64,000 nucleotides of DNA. Origin: an uncultured Erysipelotrichaceae bacterium. GTDB taxonomy: Bacteria; Bacillota_I; Bacilli_A; Erysipelotrichales; Coprobacillaceae. Positions within the stretch are counted from its first letter, which is position 1. Every line of letters starts with the position of its first letter. The notes below the pieces were generated by a model. It was not told the origin of the DNA. It ran no database searches and saw nothing but the letters and a program-made list of their open reading frames with translations. Position numbers and translations under genes: made by a program. This document shows, piece after piece, positions 44,957 through 53,700 of the stretch. The DNA lies in the NCBI GenBank assembly GCA_900538465.1, contig UPXV01000007.1, forward strand, positions 8,756 through 72,755, given 5' to 3'.

Positions 44957-46035
44957 AAGATAAACAATTAGATGAGATGTTAAAATTAGATGATGAAAAA
45001 GTAAATATAAACAAAAAAATAAAAAAGTCTATTCATAAAAAGATTTATTCAAGAATTATTATTTTTGCAGTCATTGTCTCACTTGCCATAGTCGCAGTAA
45101 TAAAAGGATATGCATACATATCTCAACAGATATATTATAATCCATTCAATGAAGAAAATCTTATAGTAGAAAAGCAAGGTCAAATATCTTCAGATGCAAC
45201 TTTTCAAATTGTTTTACAGACGTGGTGTGAAATTTTTTCACCTGGGTATGGATATTATCCAAGTCATAACATACAATCTTTAGGGTTTGGAAATTATGAA
45301 TTAAAAGCAAAATTTCAAAATTTATTTGATCATTTGTATATTGATGGTTCTTATAATGCATCTATAATAATTAATCAATCCAAAATGACTATAGAAGATT
45401 TTAATAATGAGCACTATCTATCTAGGGTATCTTATGAATTTTTAAATCCATCTTTATCTAAAAAAGATACTTATGGAAAGGATTTATTTAAAATAAGTGA
45501 TTGGACTTTAAAAGAAATAGAAAAGTTACCTGAATCATCATTATTGAATGTCTCAATCAGTTTTGAAAAACCTTATTCATTAGAAAAAACAATTGATTTT
45601 ATGAAGCAATATAATCAAGTTGTATTCCTTTGGATGGCAACTGATTTGTGGGATAAAAATGATTCGTCAATTGCAAATGGAATAAGTTTATTTAAAATAA
45701 GTATGTATGATTTCAATGAACAAGCAAAAAAGGAGTATCCATATTTCTATATAGAAAATAAGGATTCTTTAACACCAGATATATTACAACAATATTATTT
45801 ATCAAACATAAAAATGATATTAGACCATGAAAAAGAGTTTAATATGATTTCACAAACAACTCATTTTATGAATTATGATTCTTTAAAAGAAACATATAAA
45901 CGTGCCCAAAATGGTTTCAATATTGCGGGACTTAGAATAGTTATTAATAAAAACGATCTTTTAAAAATGATTAAAAAAGATAATATTCAGTATATCTATA
46001 TAGATGATGTCAAATTATCACAATTACAAAAATAG
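44953..46035 (+). CDS. Membrane regulator of the ECF sigma factor
   Basis: 360 residues. A cytoplasmic N-terminus of about 30 residues, one membrane helix (IIIFAVIVSLAIVAVIKGY), and a large extracellular domain. The arrangement and C-terminal patterns (LLNVSISFEKPYSLEKTIDFM, VVFLWMATDLW, FNIAGLRIVI) match the paired sigma-factor-regulator families (Sigma_reg_N and Sigma_reg_C). It would bind the sigma factor inside and sense an envelope signal outside. Start overlaps the sigma gene. The next gene lies beyond several hairpins on the other strand. Confidence 0.83.
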   Translation: MKDKQLDEMLKLDDEKVNINKKIKKSIHKKIYSRIIIFAVIVSLAIVAVIKGYAYISQQIYYNPFNEENLIVEKQGQISSDATFQIVLQTWCEIFSPGYGYYPSHNIQSLGFGNYELKAKFQNLFDHLYIDGSYNASIIINQSKMTIEDFNNEHYLSRVSYEFLNPSLSKKDTYGKDLFKISDWTLKEIEKLPESSLLNVSISFEKPYSLEKTIDFMKQYNQVVFLWMATDLWDKNDSSIANGISLFKISMYDFNEQAKKEYPYFYIENKDSLTPDILQQYYLSNIKMILDHEKEFNMISQTTHFMNYDSLKETYKRAQNGFNIAGLRIVINKNDLLKMIKKDNIQYIYIDDVKLSQLQK

Positions 46036-46057
46036 AAGTTGTCATAGAAAGTCTCTT

Positions 46058-46082
46058 AAAAGCTGATTATTCAGCTTTTTTG
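46058..46082 (+). terminator. Terminator after the sigma regulator gene
   Basis: AAAAGCTGA, a TTAT loop and TCAGCTTTT followed by T, 23 bases after the stop codon. Confidence 0.87.
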
Positions 46083-46083
46083 C

Positions 46084-46116
46084 CATTATTTCTTCATCTG
46101 ATATGAAGAAATAATG
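46084..46116. repeat. Perfect 14-bp inverted repeat
   Basis: CATTATTTCTTCAT and ATGAAGAAATAATG separated by 5 bases, directly after the 46058-46082 terminator and with T-rich sequence after it. Between 46036 and 46247 no gene is visible; the stretch holds three hairpins in a row and nothing else I can assign. Confidence 0.75.
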
Positions 46117-46200
46117 ATATTTTATTTTTACTTTTGCATAGAAATTGATTACATCTATATAGGTTATCAAAAGAATTAGTATAATATGGAAATAAACGTA

Positions 46201-46236
46201 ATAAAGACAACATTTACTTTACAATGTTGTCTTTAT
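46201..46236. terminator. Hairpin terminating the HAD phosphatase gene
   Basis: ATAAAGACAACATT and AATGTTGTCTTTAT form a perfect 14-bp stem with an 8-base loop, 12 bases after the minus-strand gene end; T-tails exist only in part. Confidence 0.75.
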
Positions 46237-46247
46237 TAATATATACA

Positions 46248-47102
46248 TTATTCAATTAATCCATGCTTTTTCATAGAATTATAAATTCCATCTTCAGCAA
46301 TATCATCAGTGATTTCATCTGCAATATCTTTTAATCCCTGTGTTGCATTTCCTACAGCAATACCATGTTCACAGTATTCTAACATATCAATATCATTGAG
46401 TCCATCTCCAAAAGCATAAGTATTTTCTTTAGGAATACCAAGATGTTGAATTAATGTTTCAATTGCAGAGGCCTTGCTAACACCAGGTACAGATAGTTCC
46501 CCACTATCATCTCCAAATATAGGAACAGTACAATGAATGACATTAAACTCATTTTCAAATTCTTTTTTAATTGTTTCAAAAGGCATTCCTTCTTTTTCTA
46601 AAAAGCAAATTTTATTCACATCACTACGATGTAAATCATACCCAACTTTTAAAGAAGGGATGAAATGACTTGGTTCTTCCTCTTTCTTTTTTCTTGCGAG
46701 AGGATCATTGTCTAAATCACCATACATAATTCTTTCTAAACGAGGAACTAAGTTTTGGCTCGCATATAAGCCACCATTACTTTCAATATAATAATCAAAA
46801 CCATGTTCTTCAAAAAAATCAACAACATGATAAATAGCAGTTTGAGGAACCATCTTGTGATAAAGCATTTCATCACCAATTTCTACAAATCCACCACCAG
46901 CACCAATAATACCATCAAAACCAACTTCCATAATATGTGAAAAGATTTCTGCTTTACTTCTCCCAGTACATAAAAAGCATAAATTTCCTTTTTTTCTTGT
47001 TTCTTGAACAGCTTTTATTGTTGATTCAGGAACATATTCTCTTGCTGGTCTCACATCAACGAGAGTTCCATCAACATCAAAAAATATAATATTTTTACTC
47101 AT
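46248..47102 (-). CDS. HAD-superfamily Cof-type phosphatase
   Basis: 284 residues. HAD motif I FFDVDGTLVDV, motif II LCTGRSK, motif III with Lys at about 205-215 (GVSKASAIETL) and motif IV FGDGLNDIDML. The C2B-type cap lies between II and III. Such enzymes remove phosphate from sugar phosphates, flavin or PLP; the substrate cannot be told. A GGAGGAAAG ribosome site precedes the start on the minus strand. Divergent from the MATE gene, 127 bases apart. Confidence 0.9.
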   Translation of the reverse strand: MSKNIIFFDVDGTLVDVRPAREYVPESTIKAVQETRKKGNLCFLCTGRSKAEIFSHIMEVGFDGIIGAGGGFVEIGDEMLYHKMVPQTAIYHVVDFFEEHGFDYYIESNGGLYASQNLVPRLERIMYGDLDNDPLARKKKEEEPSHFIPSLKVGYDLHRSDVNKICFLEKEGMPFETIKKEFENEFNVIHCTVPIFGDDSGELSVPGVSKASAIETLIQHLGIPKENTYAFGDGLNDIDMLEYCEHGIAVGNATQGLKDIADEITDDIAEDGIYNSMKKHGLIE

Positions 47103-47229
47103 AACTTTCCTCCTTGATTTTATTATATAGAAATTCTAAACAAAACAAAATAATTTTCATATCTTGGAATTATTATTTTTTTTCATAAAAAAGGAGTACA
47201 ATAAATAAAAAAGGAAGGGGGATTTGTGA

Positions 47230-48570
47230 ATGAATAAAAATGAATCTACAGATCTTATTCATGGAAGTATCGCAAAATCTATCTTCTGGTTTTCGATACC
47301 TCTTTTGGTTGGAAATTTATTTCAACAATTATATAATACTGTAGATGCTTATGTTGTAGGAAATTATGTAAGTAAACAAGCATTGGCAGCAGTTGGAGCC
47401 TCATCACCCATTATTAATATGTTAATTGGTTTCTTTATGGGACTTGCAACTGGTGCTGGAGTGATTATTGCACAATATTTTGGGGCTGGTGAAGAAAAAC
47501 GTTTAAAAGATGCTGTTCATAGTTCCGTTGCTTTAACTTTGGTTATGGCTTTATTTTTAACAGTTGTTGGAATGATAGGAACCAATCCCATGTTGAAAGC
47601 AGTTGGGATTCCAGCAGATGTTTTTCCAGAATCATCAACTTATTTATTGATATATTTTGCAGGAATTTCATTTAATTTAATTTATAATATGGGTTCGGGT
47701 ATTTTAAGAGCAATAGGTGATTCAAAAAGACCTTTATATTTTTTGATTATTGCATGTTTGATTAATATTGTTTTAGATTTCTTATTTGTTAAATTCTTTG
47801 GCTTAGGTGTTGCAGGGGCAGGTTATGCAACCTTAATTGCCCAGGCAATAAGCAGTCTTATGGTTGTGTGGGTATTGATGAAAGAAGAGGGAGCACATCG
47901 CTTAATTCTTAGAGATATTCGTTTTCATCCACCAATTTTAAAGAAAATTGTTATGATTGGATTACCAACGGGATTACAACAAAGTATTGTTTCCTTATCC
48001 AATGTTATTGTTCAATCATATGTGAATGCCTTTGGATCAAGTGTTGTCGCAGGATATTCAGCATCAATAAGAATTGATGGTTTTGTCAATTTACCTTTAC
48101 AAAGTTTCAATATGGCCATTACAACATTTGTAGGACAAAATATAGGAGCTAAACAATATGATCGTGTTAAACGTGGTTCAAAGATAGCATTGTGGATGAC
48201 TTTTGCGGTCATTGGGGCTATGGCCATTTCACTTTTCTTCTTTGGTAAAGAGTTTATTGCGATTTTTAACAGTGAAGCTGATGTTGTTGCAGCAGGGAGA
48301 ACAATGCAAATGGCATTTGTGCCTTTCTATATTGTTTTACCAATTGTTCAAATTTACAATGGTGTTTTAAGAGGGGCAGGAAAATCTTCTGTTCCAATGT
48401 ATATTATGGTGTTCAACTTTGTTATTTTACGTCAAATCTATTTGGCTATTGTGACAAAACTCACAACAAGCATTTATTTTGTATTTATGGGTTGGCCTGT
48501 GACTTGGGTAACATGCGCGATTATGTTTATTGTTTATTATCATAAAGTGAATTGGTTAAATGAAAGCTAA
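47230..48570 (+). CDS. MATE family efflux transporter
   Basis: 446 residues with twelve predicted membrane helices. Typical starts of the two halves: SIFWFSIPLLVGNLFQQLYN and IGLPTGLQQSIVSLSNVIVQ, and the NTVDAYVVGNYV and ALAAVGASSPI segments. Exports drugs or metabolites by sodium or proton antiport; the substrate is unknown. Strong ribosome site (GGAAGGGGG). The MFS gene lies convergent to it, sharing a terminator. Confidence 0.93.
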   Translation: MNKNESTDLIHGSIAKSIFWFSIPLLVGNLFQQLYNTVDAYVVGNYVSKQALAAVGASSPIINMLIGFFMGLATGAGVIIAQYFGAGEEKRLKDAVHSSVALTLVMALFLTVVGMIGTNPMLKAVGIPADVFPESSTYLLIYFAGISFNLIYNMGSGILRAIGDSKRPLYFLIIACLINIVLDFLFVKFFGLGVAGAGYATLIAQAISSLMVVWVLMKEEGAHRLILRDIRFHPPILKKIVMIGLPTGLQQSIVSLSNVIVQSYVNAFGSSVVAGYSASIRIDGFVNLPLQSFNMAITTFVGQNIGAKQYDRVKRGSKIALWMTFAVIGAMAISLFFFGKEFIAIFNSEADVVAAGRTMQMAFVPFYIVLPIVQIYNGVLRGAGKSSVPMYIMVFNFVILRQIYLAIVTKLTTSIYFVFMGWPVTWVTCAIMFIVYYHKVNWLNES

Positions 48571-48594
48571 AAAGGGATCGTTAAGATCCTTTTA
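48570..48594. terminator. Bidirectional terminator between MATE and MFS genes
   Basis: AAAAGGGATC and GATCCTTTT flank a short loop; one bulged G. T-runs on both sides overlap the two stop codons. Confidence 0.75.
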
Positions 48595-49827
48595 ATATTG
48601 ATTGAAGATATAGAAGAGCTTGTTAAAGAAAATATAAATACTTAAAACAAACAAAAGAATAGCACAAATCAAATATATCGATTGAAGTGGAACAAAAGCA
48701 GATAACCCACCAGCAAGAAATGAGCTGATTGGAACAATAGACATAGCACAAGTTCCACAGATGGATTGCACACGTGATAAATATTCTGGTTCAATACGTT
48801 TATATAATGCTATGTGAAGAGGATAATTTAAAGAAACAATCGCACTTCCCATCAAAAATGCAACAATTGCAAGACAAAGATAACGCCAAGTAGGTGAAAC
48901 CAATGGAACCAATGAATATCCAATCATCATTATTCCAACAACAATGGTTCCCCAAACAACCAATCTTCTTCCTAGTAGTTTTTCTTTTAAGAAAGGAAGA
49001 GTAGGGGCAAATAAAATATTTCCTAATAAAAATCCCATTGAAAATAAAGATAAACCAATACTTCCCATTTTTAAAATATCTTTCATATAAGCAGCTTCAA
49101 AAGAATTAATAGGTGTAAATAAAGCATTTGCTAAACAGAAAATCATAAGTAATTTCACTAAGAAATGATCATTTTTAACATAACGAAAACCATCTTTAAA
49201 ATCAGCAAAACATTTTGATATCGTTATTTTGGCTTGCGTTGTAATAGGAATATGATGCATTGTCATAATAATGAATCCACAAACTGCAAAACTACACGCA
49301 TCAATTATCAAAGCACCTTGTAAACCAAAGAAAGTAATACATATAGGAGCAATCATAATTCCTAAAAAGTTAGCTCCATTGACTAAACTTTCTTTTAAAG
49401 CAATGCCAAGATCCAAATGTTCTTCTAATAAAATTTTAGGATAAATACTTGCTTCAACAGGACTTCTAAAAGCTTCAAAACTGCTATTTATAAATGTAAT
49501 CACAAACAAATGCCAGGCGACTAATTGTCCATTTATATATAGAAAAGCAATAAGAAAAACACAGAATGCTCTACCAAAATCACAAATAGACATCATTAAT
49601 TTTTCACTCACATATTGACAAATAACTCCTGAAATCAAACCAATGGTTAAATTTGGAATCACATTAACACCAAAGATACTGGCAGTTAAAACAGTCGAAC
49701 CTGTCACTTCATAAACTAACCAAGAAAAAGCAATCATATCAATGCCATCACCTAAACGTGTAATCATATTGGCTAATATCGCTTTGATATAGTTTTTTTC
49801 ATTTTTTAAACATAGATAATTTTTCAT
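48592..49827 (-). CDS. MFS transporter
   Basis: 411 residues, about twelve membrane helices. The first loop has ITRLGDGIDMIAFSWLVYE and NVIPNLTIGLISG, as in the MFS drug- or macrolide-exporter group (the NreB/enterobactin-exporter-like subset). Start preceded by AAAGGAGGA. Substrate unknown. It stands alone between the shared terminator and ispH. Confidence 0.88.
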   Translation of the reverse strand: MKNYLCLKNEKNYIKAILANMITRLGDGIDMIAFSWLVYEVTGSTVLTASIFGVNVIPNLTIGLISGVICQYVSEKLMMSICDFGRAFCVFLIAFLYINGQLVAWHLFVITFINSSFEAFRSPVEASIYPKILLEEHLDLGIALKESLVNGANFLGIMIAPICITFFGLQGALIIDACSFAVCGFIIMTMHHIPITTQAKITISKCFADFKDGFRYVKNDHFLVKLLMIFCLANALFTPINSFEAAYMKDILKMGSIGLSLFSMGFLLGNILFAPTLPFLKEKLLGRRLVVWGTIVVGIMMIGYSLVPLVSPTWRYLCLAIVAFLMGSAIVSLNYPLHIALYKRIEPEYLSRVQSICGTCAMSIVPISSFLAGGLSAFVPLQSIYLICAILLFVLSIYIFFNKLFYIFNQY

Positions 49828-49920
49828 AAAATTCCTCCTTTATCTACGTTTATTATAGAAAAAGGAGTCTAGTTGCTCTACCAATTCGAGTTTGAATGAA
49901 GAAACTATCAGTTGCAAAAG

Positions 49921-49941
49921 AAAAAATGCATGGTTGCATTT
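49921..49941 (-). terminator. Terminator overlapping the ispH stop
   Basis: On the minus strand AAATGCA, ACCA loop, TGCATTT and a T-run; the first arm covers the ispH stop codon. Confidence 0.75.
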
Positions 49942-50851
49942 AATCTAAAATCTTATTTTTATCAATTTTTGGTTTTATAAATGTATTCGGATTATTTTCA
50001 TCAAATTGTTCAATAAATTCAATAATCTGATTTGTTAAATAAGTAGGTGTAGAAGCTCCAGAAGAAACAGCAGCTTTTCTCTTTCCTTTCAAAACTTCAA
50101 TATCAAGATCTTCAATACTCTCAATCATATGAACATCTTTATTTTTTCCAGCAATAGAAGCTAACTTTTGTGTGTTATTAGAATGAGGATCACCAACAAT
50201 AAAAACAATATCAATATCCTCATCCATATTTTGAATGGCTTCTTGACGAATCTTTGTAGCTGTACATGTTTCCTTAGCAATCTCAACGTGAGGTAAAATC
50301 TTTTTGGCATACTCACATAAATCAAAAACATCATATAAAGACATTGTTGTTTGATTCGTAATAACATATTTTTTTTCTTTATCAATATGATTCAAATCAT
50401 CTTTTTTTGTAATCAAATGAATTTTATCAATATCAATAGAAACAGCGCCTTCGGCTTCAGGATGACCTGTCTTACCAATATATAAAATTTCATAACCTTG
50501 ATTCAATCTTTCTTTAATCAAATCATGTGTTTTAATCACATCTAAACAAGAAGCATCAATCACATCTAAGCCTTTTTGTTTGGCTTTTTCAAACACTGCA
50601 TCACTTGCTCCATGAGCAGTAATAATAACAGTCCCTTGATTAATTTCATCAAGTAATTCCATTCTTGTTTTTCCTTTATGATCAATTGTATGAACACCTA
50701 ATTCCTCTAATGCATTCACAATATATTGATTATGAACAATCATACCCAAAATATAGACAGGTTCATTTTTTTGACTTGCTTTTTTAGCTATATTAATTGC
50801 TCTAACAACACCTTTACAATATCCTCTAGGAATAATCGCTTTGACTTCCAT
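49940..50851 (-). CDS. ispH: 4-hydroxy-3-methylbut-2-enyl diphosphate reductase
   Basis: 303 residues from the second of two close ATGs, which is the right distance from AAAGGA; the reading frame is open further upstream but unsupported. Last enzyme of the MEP isoprenoid pathway, an iron-sulfur protein. Cluster cysteines Cys12 (RGYCKGVV), Cys102 (DASC) and Cys196 (KETCTAT) are at the expected places, with IVHN and THDLIKE. ispG, the preceding step, is at 62764-63816. Lies where yqfP sits in the Bacillus order, but on the other strand here. Confidence 0.95.
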   Translation of the reverse strand: MEVKAIIPRGYCKGVVRAINIAKKASQKNEPVYILGMIVHNQYIVNALEELGVHTIDHKGKTRMELLDEINQGTVIITAHGASDAVFEKAKQKGLDVIDASCLDVIKTHDLIKERLNQGYEILYIGKTGHPEAEGAVSIDIDKIHLITKKDDLNHIDKEKKYVITNQTTMSLYDVFDLCEYAKKILPHVEIAKETCTATKIRQEAIQNMDEDIDIVFIVGDPHSNNTQKLASIAGKNKDVHMIESIEDLDIEVLKGKRKAAVSSGASTPTYLTNQIIEFIEQFDENNPNTFIKPKIDKNKILD

Positions 50852-50974
50852 ATCCATGTTCCTTTCTTTTTGACTTATTTGTATTATACCATAATCTTTC
50901 CCTGTGAATAAAATCATTTTTCTTTTTTCATTATATCATGTATAATATGAATAATTATTTTTGGGGGAATTGTT

Positions 50975-51559
50975 ATGTATATACAAGAATTATCAGAAAA
51001 ATTAAAAATATCTAAAAAAGCGATTAATCTTTATGAACAAAAAGGACTTATTCATCCTCAAAAAGATCAATTGGGTTATCGTGTTTATTCTTTAAAAGAT
51101 CAACAAATATTAATGAAAGTCAAACTATTAAGACAAATGAATTTTTCAATATCAGAAATTAAAGATGTTTTAATCAATAAAAACTTTCAAATATTTCAAA
51201 ACAAAAAAGAAGAATATCAAAAACAAGTTTATGATATTGAAACATCTATTCAATATATAGATTTGCTGCAAGAATATATAGAGAATGATGAAGATATTGA
51301 TGAATTATCGCAACATATTGAAAATGTTTATGAATTAAAGAATATCAAAACATCTTTTACTGCAACAATACATTTTTACAAGGTCGCTTTTATTATAGCA
51401 ATGATTGCTAGTGGCTTTGCATTAAAATCAAATGGACAAAATGATATTTATGAGTGGATTGCTGGAATTTTATTATTATTGGCAATGCTGATTATATTAT
51501 CGACAAAAATGAGACTCTTGATATTTAAAATCTATGAAATAATTAAAAAAATAGTTTGA
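50975..51559 (+). CDS. MerR-family regulator with C-terminal membrane helices
   Basis: 194 residues. The winged-helix MerR domain (about 1-70: LKISKKAINLYEQKGLIHP, GYRVYSLKDQQILMKVKLL) is followed by a long coiled coil (about 75-120) and, instead of an effector domain, two membrane-spanning segments (VAFIIAMIASGFAL, WIAGILLLLAMLIILS). A membrane-tethered MerR protein would signal from the envelope. A TATAAT box at 50940-50945 precedes it. The stop codon lies inside the -35 box of the next promoter. Confidence 0.9.
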   Translation: MYIQELSEKLKISKKAINLYEQKGLIHPQKDQLGYRVYSLKDQQILMKVKLLRQMNFSISEIKDVLINKNFQIFQNKKEEYQKQVYDIETSIQYIDLLQEYIENDEDIDELSQHIENVYELKNIKTSFTATIHFYKVAFIIAMIASGFALKSNGQNDIYEWIAGILLLLAMLIILSTKMRLLIFKIYEIIKKIV

Positions 51560-51586
51560 CAACCCCTTAGGGATGACCTTTATAGT
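51556..51586 (+). promoter_or_regulatory. MerR-type promoter with 19-bp spacer
   Basis: TTGACA (51556-51561) and TATAGT (51581-51586) are separated by 19 bases, the overlong spacer that marks promoters activated by MerR proteins through DNA twisting. The spacer contains a CCCCTTAGGG near-palindrome. Start of the following gene is 19 bases downstream, leaving a very short leader with the AGGAGG site. Confidence 0.65.
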
Positions 51587-51605
51587 GAGGGTAGGAGGAA
51601 GCAAT

Positions 51606-53171
51606 ATGAAGATATTTTTATTAATCTGTTTATGTATGTTTGTTATTTTATTAATGGGAAGAATTGCATATAATTTTTTTAAGAAAAAGAGCTTGATTAA
51701 TTGTTTTGATTATCGATTGAATAATCAAGATGATGAACTAAACTATGAGTATCTTAAGAAAATACAAGATCCAATAATGAATCAACAAGCTATTGATGAT
51801 TTAGAACTAAAAGAAGTTTTTGAAAAGTGTGATTATACATATTCTCCTGTAGGAAAAGAATATATGTATGGCAGAATGTTTAACAAAGATAATCATCAAG
51901 AGCTCTTAGAAGAATTGATTGATAATCTTGAACAAAAAGAAGTATTATCATCAGTCATCTATGCTTTGTATACTTTGAATACTGAATACAGTTCAGCCTT
52001 AGAATTATTTGATAAAGAAGATGTCTTAACATCATTTGATAAGATATTCTTAACTATTTTATTAATTATTCCTTTGGGGTTGATTGGACTTTATTTCCTT
52101 ATTGGATGGAATGTTTTCTTTTGGGTTTTTATCTATGTAGTAGTCATGATGGCTAATTACTCTTATTATAAAAGAAAAACAAAAAATATTATGAGTGATA
52201 CCTTAAGTTATTGTTATTTATTGAAATGTTTCCATCATCTATTAAAAAGTGGTGTTTATCCTCAAAAAGATAGTGAGGAAATGAAAAAGATGGTTTCCCA
52301 AGCCAAAAAATACACACTTCTAACAAGAATATGTCATGCGATTGAACAAATAGATGTCTTTTTCCTAATGGAAACAATCAAGGGATTATTCTTAATTCCA
52401 ATTTATCAATGTTTTATCTTGATGAAACATAAAGAAGAATTATCACAAAATTTAATGAGTATTTATGAATATGTCGGTCTTGTTGATGTGGCAGTCTCAG
52501 TCAAAACATTGCGTCACAATTATCAAACCTGTATTCCTCATTTATCCAATGAACCTTTGATAACATGTAAAGATGCTTATCATCCATTGTTAAAGAATCC
52601 AGTTAAAAATACTTTCTCTACAACAGAATCATGTATTATTACGGGTTCCAATGCTTCTGGAAAATCCACTTTTATCAAAATGATTGGAATCAATATGGTT
52701 ATGGCAAATGCTTTGCATACATGTTTTGCTGATGAATGGTGTGCATATCCTTTTCAATTGTGTACGGCTATTCATATGAAAGATGATATTGACTCTGGAG
52801 AAAGTTATTTTGTTAAAGAGATTAAAACTTTAAAACAGATTATTGATCTTGCTACTGACAAAAGATGTTTGGTTTTTATTGATGAAATTTTAAGAGGAAC
52901 AAATGAAAGAGAAAGGGTAGCAATTTCTAAAGTGATTTTAAAAACACTTTTTGAAAGTCAATCTTTAGTGATGATTACAACACATGATTTATCAATTGTT
53001 AAAGAATTTGAAAATATTCAAAAATATTGTTTTAATGATTATGTAAAAGATCAACAACTTTGTTGTGACTATAAAATTAAAGAAGGAATTTGTCAAGTTG
53101 GTAATGCCATTGCTTTATTAGATGTTTATGGTTATCCAAAATATATGACTGAACAATTAAAGAATAATTAA
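51606..53171 (+). CDS. Membrane-anchored MutS-like ATPase
   Basis: 521 residues from the ATG after GTAGGAGGA. Membrane segments lie at the N-terminus (about 3-20) and at about 150-190; the C-terminal 190 residues are a MutS-type ATPase: Walker A TGSNASGKST near 346-355, DDIDSGESYFVKEI, Walker B LVFIDEILRGTN, and TTHDLSI. The mismatch-binding and connector domains of MutS are absent. Such MutS-related membrane ATPases are widespread in Firmicutes but their task is unknown. Probably controlled by the MerR protein upstream through the 19-bp-spacer promoter. Confidence 0.88.
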   Translation: MKIFLLICLCMFVILLMGRIAYNFFKKKSLINCFDYRLNNQDDELNYEYLKKIQDPIMNQQAIDDLELKEVFEKCDYTYSPVGKEYMYGRMFNKDNHQELLEELIDNLEQKEVLSSVIYALYTLNTEYSSALELFDKEDVLTSFDKIFLTILLIIPLGLIGLYFLIGWNVFFWVFIYVVVMMANYSYYKRKTKNIMSDTLSYCYLLKCFHHLLKSGVYPQKDSEEMKKMVSQAKKYTLLTRICHAIEQIDVFFLMETIKGLFLIPIYQCFILMKHKEELSQNLMSIYEYVGLVDVAVSVKTLRHNYQTCIPHLSNEPLITCKDAYHPLLKNPVKNTFSTTESCIITGSNASGKSTFIKMIGINMVMANALHTCFADEWCAYPFQLCTAIHMKDDIDSGESYFVKEIKTLKQIIDLATDKRCLVFIDEILRGTNERERVAISKVILKTLFESQSLVMITTHDLSIVKEFENIQKYCFNDYVKDQQLCCDYKIKEGICQVGNAIALLDVYGYPKYMTEQLKNN

Positions 53172-53176
53172 TCAAA

Positions 53177-53206
53177 AACCAGTCTACTTTTTGTAGACTG
53201 ATTTTA
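53177..53206. terminator. Bidirectional terminator
   Basis: CAGTCTAC and GTAGACTG separated by T5, with A-run and T-run on the outer sides, between the MutS-like gene and the convergent YqfQ-like gene. Confidence 0.88.
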
Positions 53207-53563
53207 TTATGAAGATGGTTTTTGTGGAAACATATTTTCAAAAACTTCACTATTCTCATTGACTGTTTGATCAATCTCTTCATCAATATCATCAAAGTCA
53301 AACTGTTTGACTGCTTTGACAACACGAAATGCTGTTTTGGCATTATGAATAACAGGTCTTAATTGATTCACAATGGGTATAATTTGATTTACAGTATATA
53401 AGGTTTTTTGAGCAGTTTTGAGTGTAGAAGACATTGATAATTGGTTCATTGAATATTTCATTGATTGTAATAATGATGGCTTTTGGGGCATCATAGGATA
53501 AAAAGATTGTGGATAAGGATTGTATGGAAAAGAATAGGGATTATTTGGAAATTGTGGATACAT
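53207..53563 (-). CDS. YqfQ/VrrA-like small protein
   Basis: 118 residues from the ATG after AGGAGGTG. The N-terminus is Pro/Tyr/Phe-rich (MYPQFPNNPYSFPYNPYPQ), then the conserved core LYTVNQIIPIVNQLRPVIHN, and an acidic tail. In B. subtilis YqfQ lies between ispH and cshB, is a spore coat-associated protein, and has the same layout. Here it still lies directly before cshB but points the other way. Function beyond coat association is unknown. Confidence 0.75.
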   Translation of the reverse strand: MYPQFPNNPYSFPYNPYPQSFYPMMPQKPSLLQSMKYSMNQLSMSSTLKTAQKTLYTVNQIIPIVNQLRPVIHNAKTAFRVVKAVKQFDFDDIDEEIDQTVNENSEVFENMFPQKPSS

Positions 53564-53700
53564 GAAATAACACCTCCTATACCAATATATGTGAAAAGAA
53601 CAACTGTGTTCATAAAACAAAAAACAAAGATAAATGCAAAGTATTTTGCTTTTTCAAATGATTTATAGTATAATCAAAAGGCTTGAAAGGAGGCGCTATT

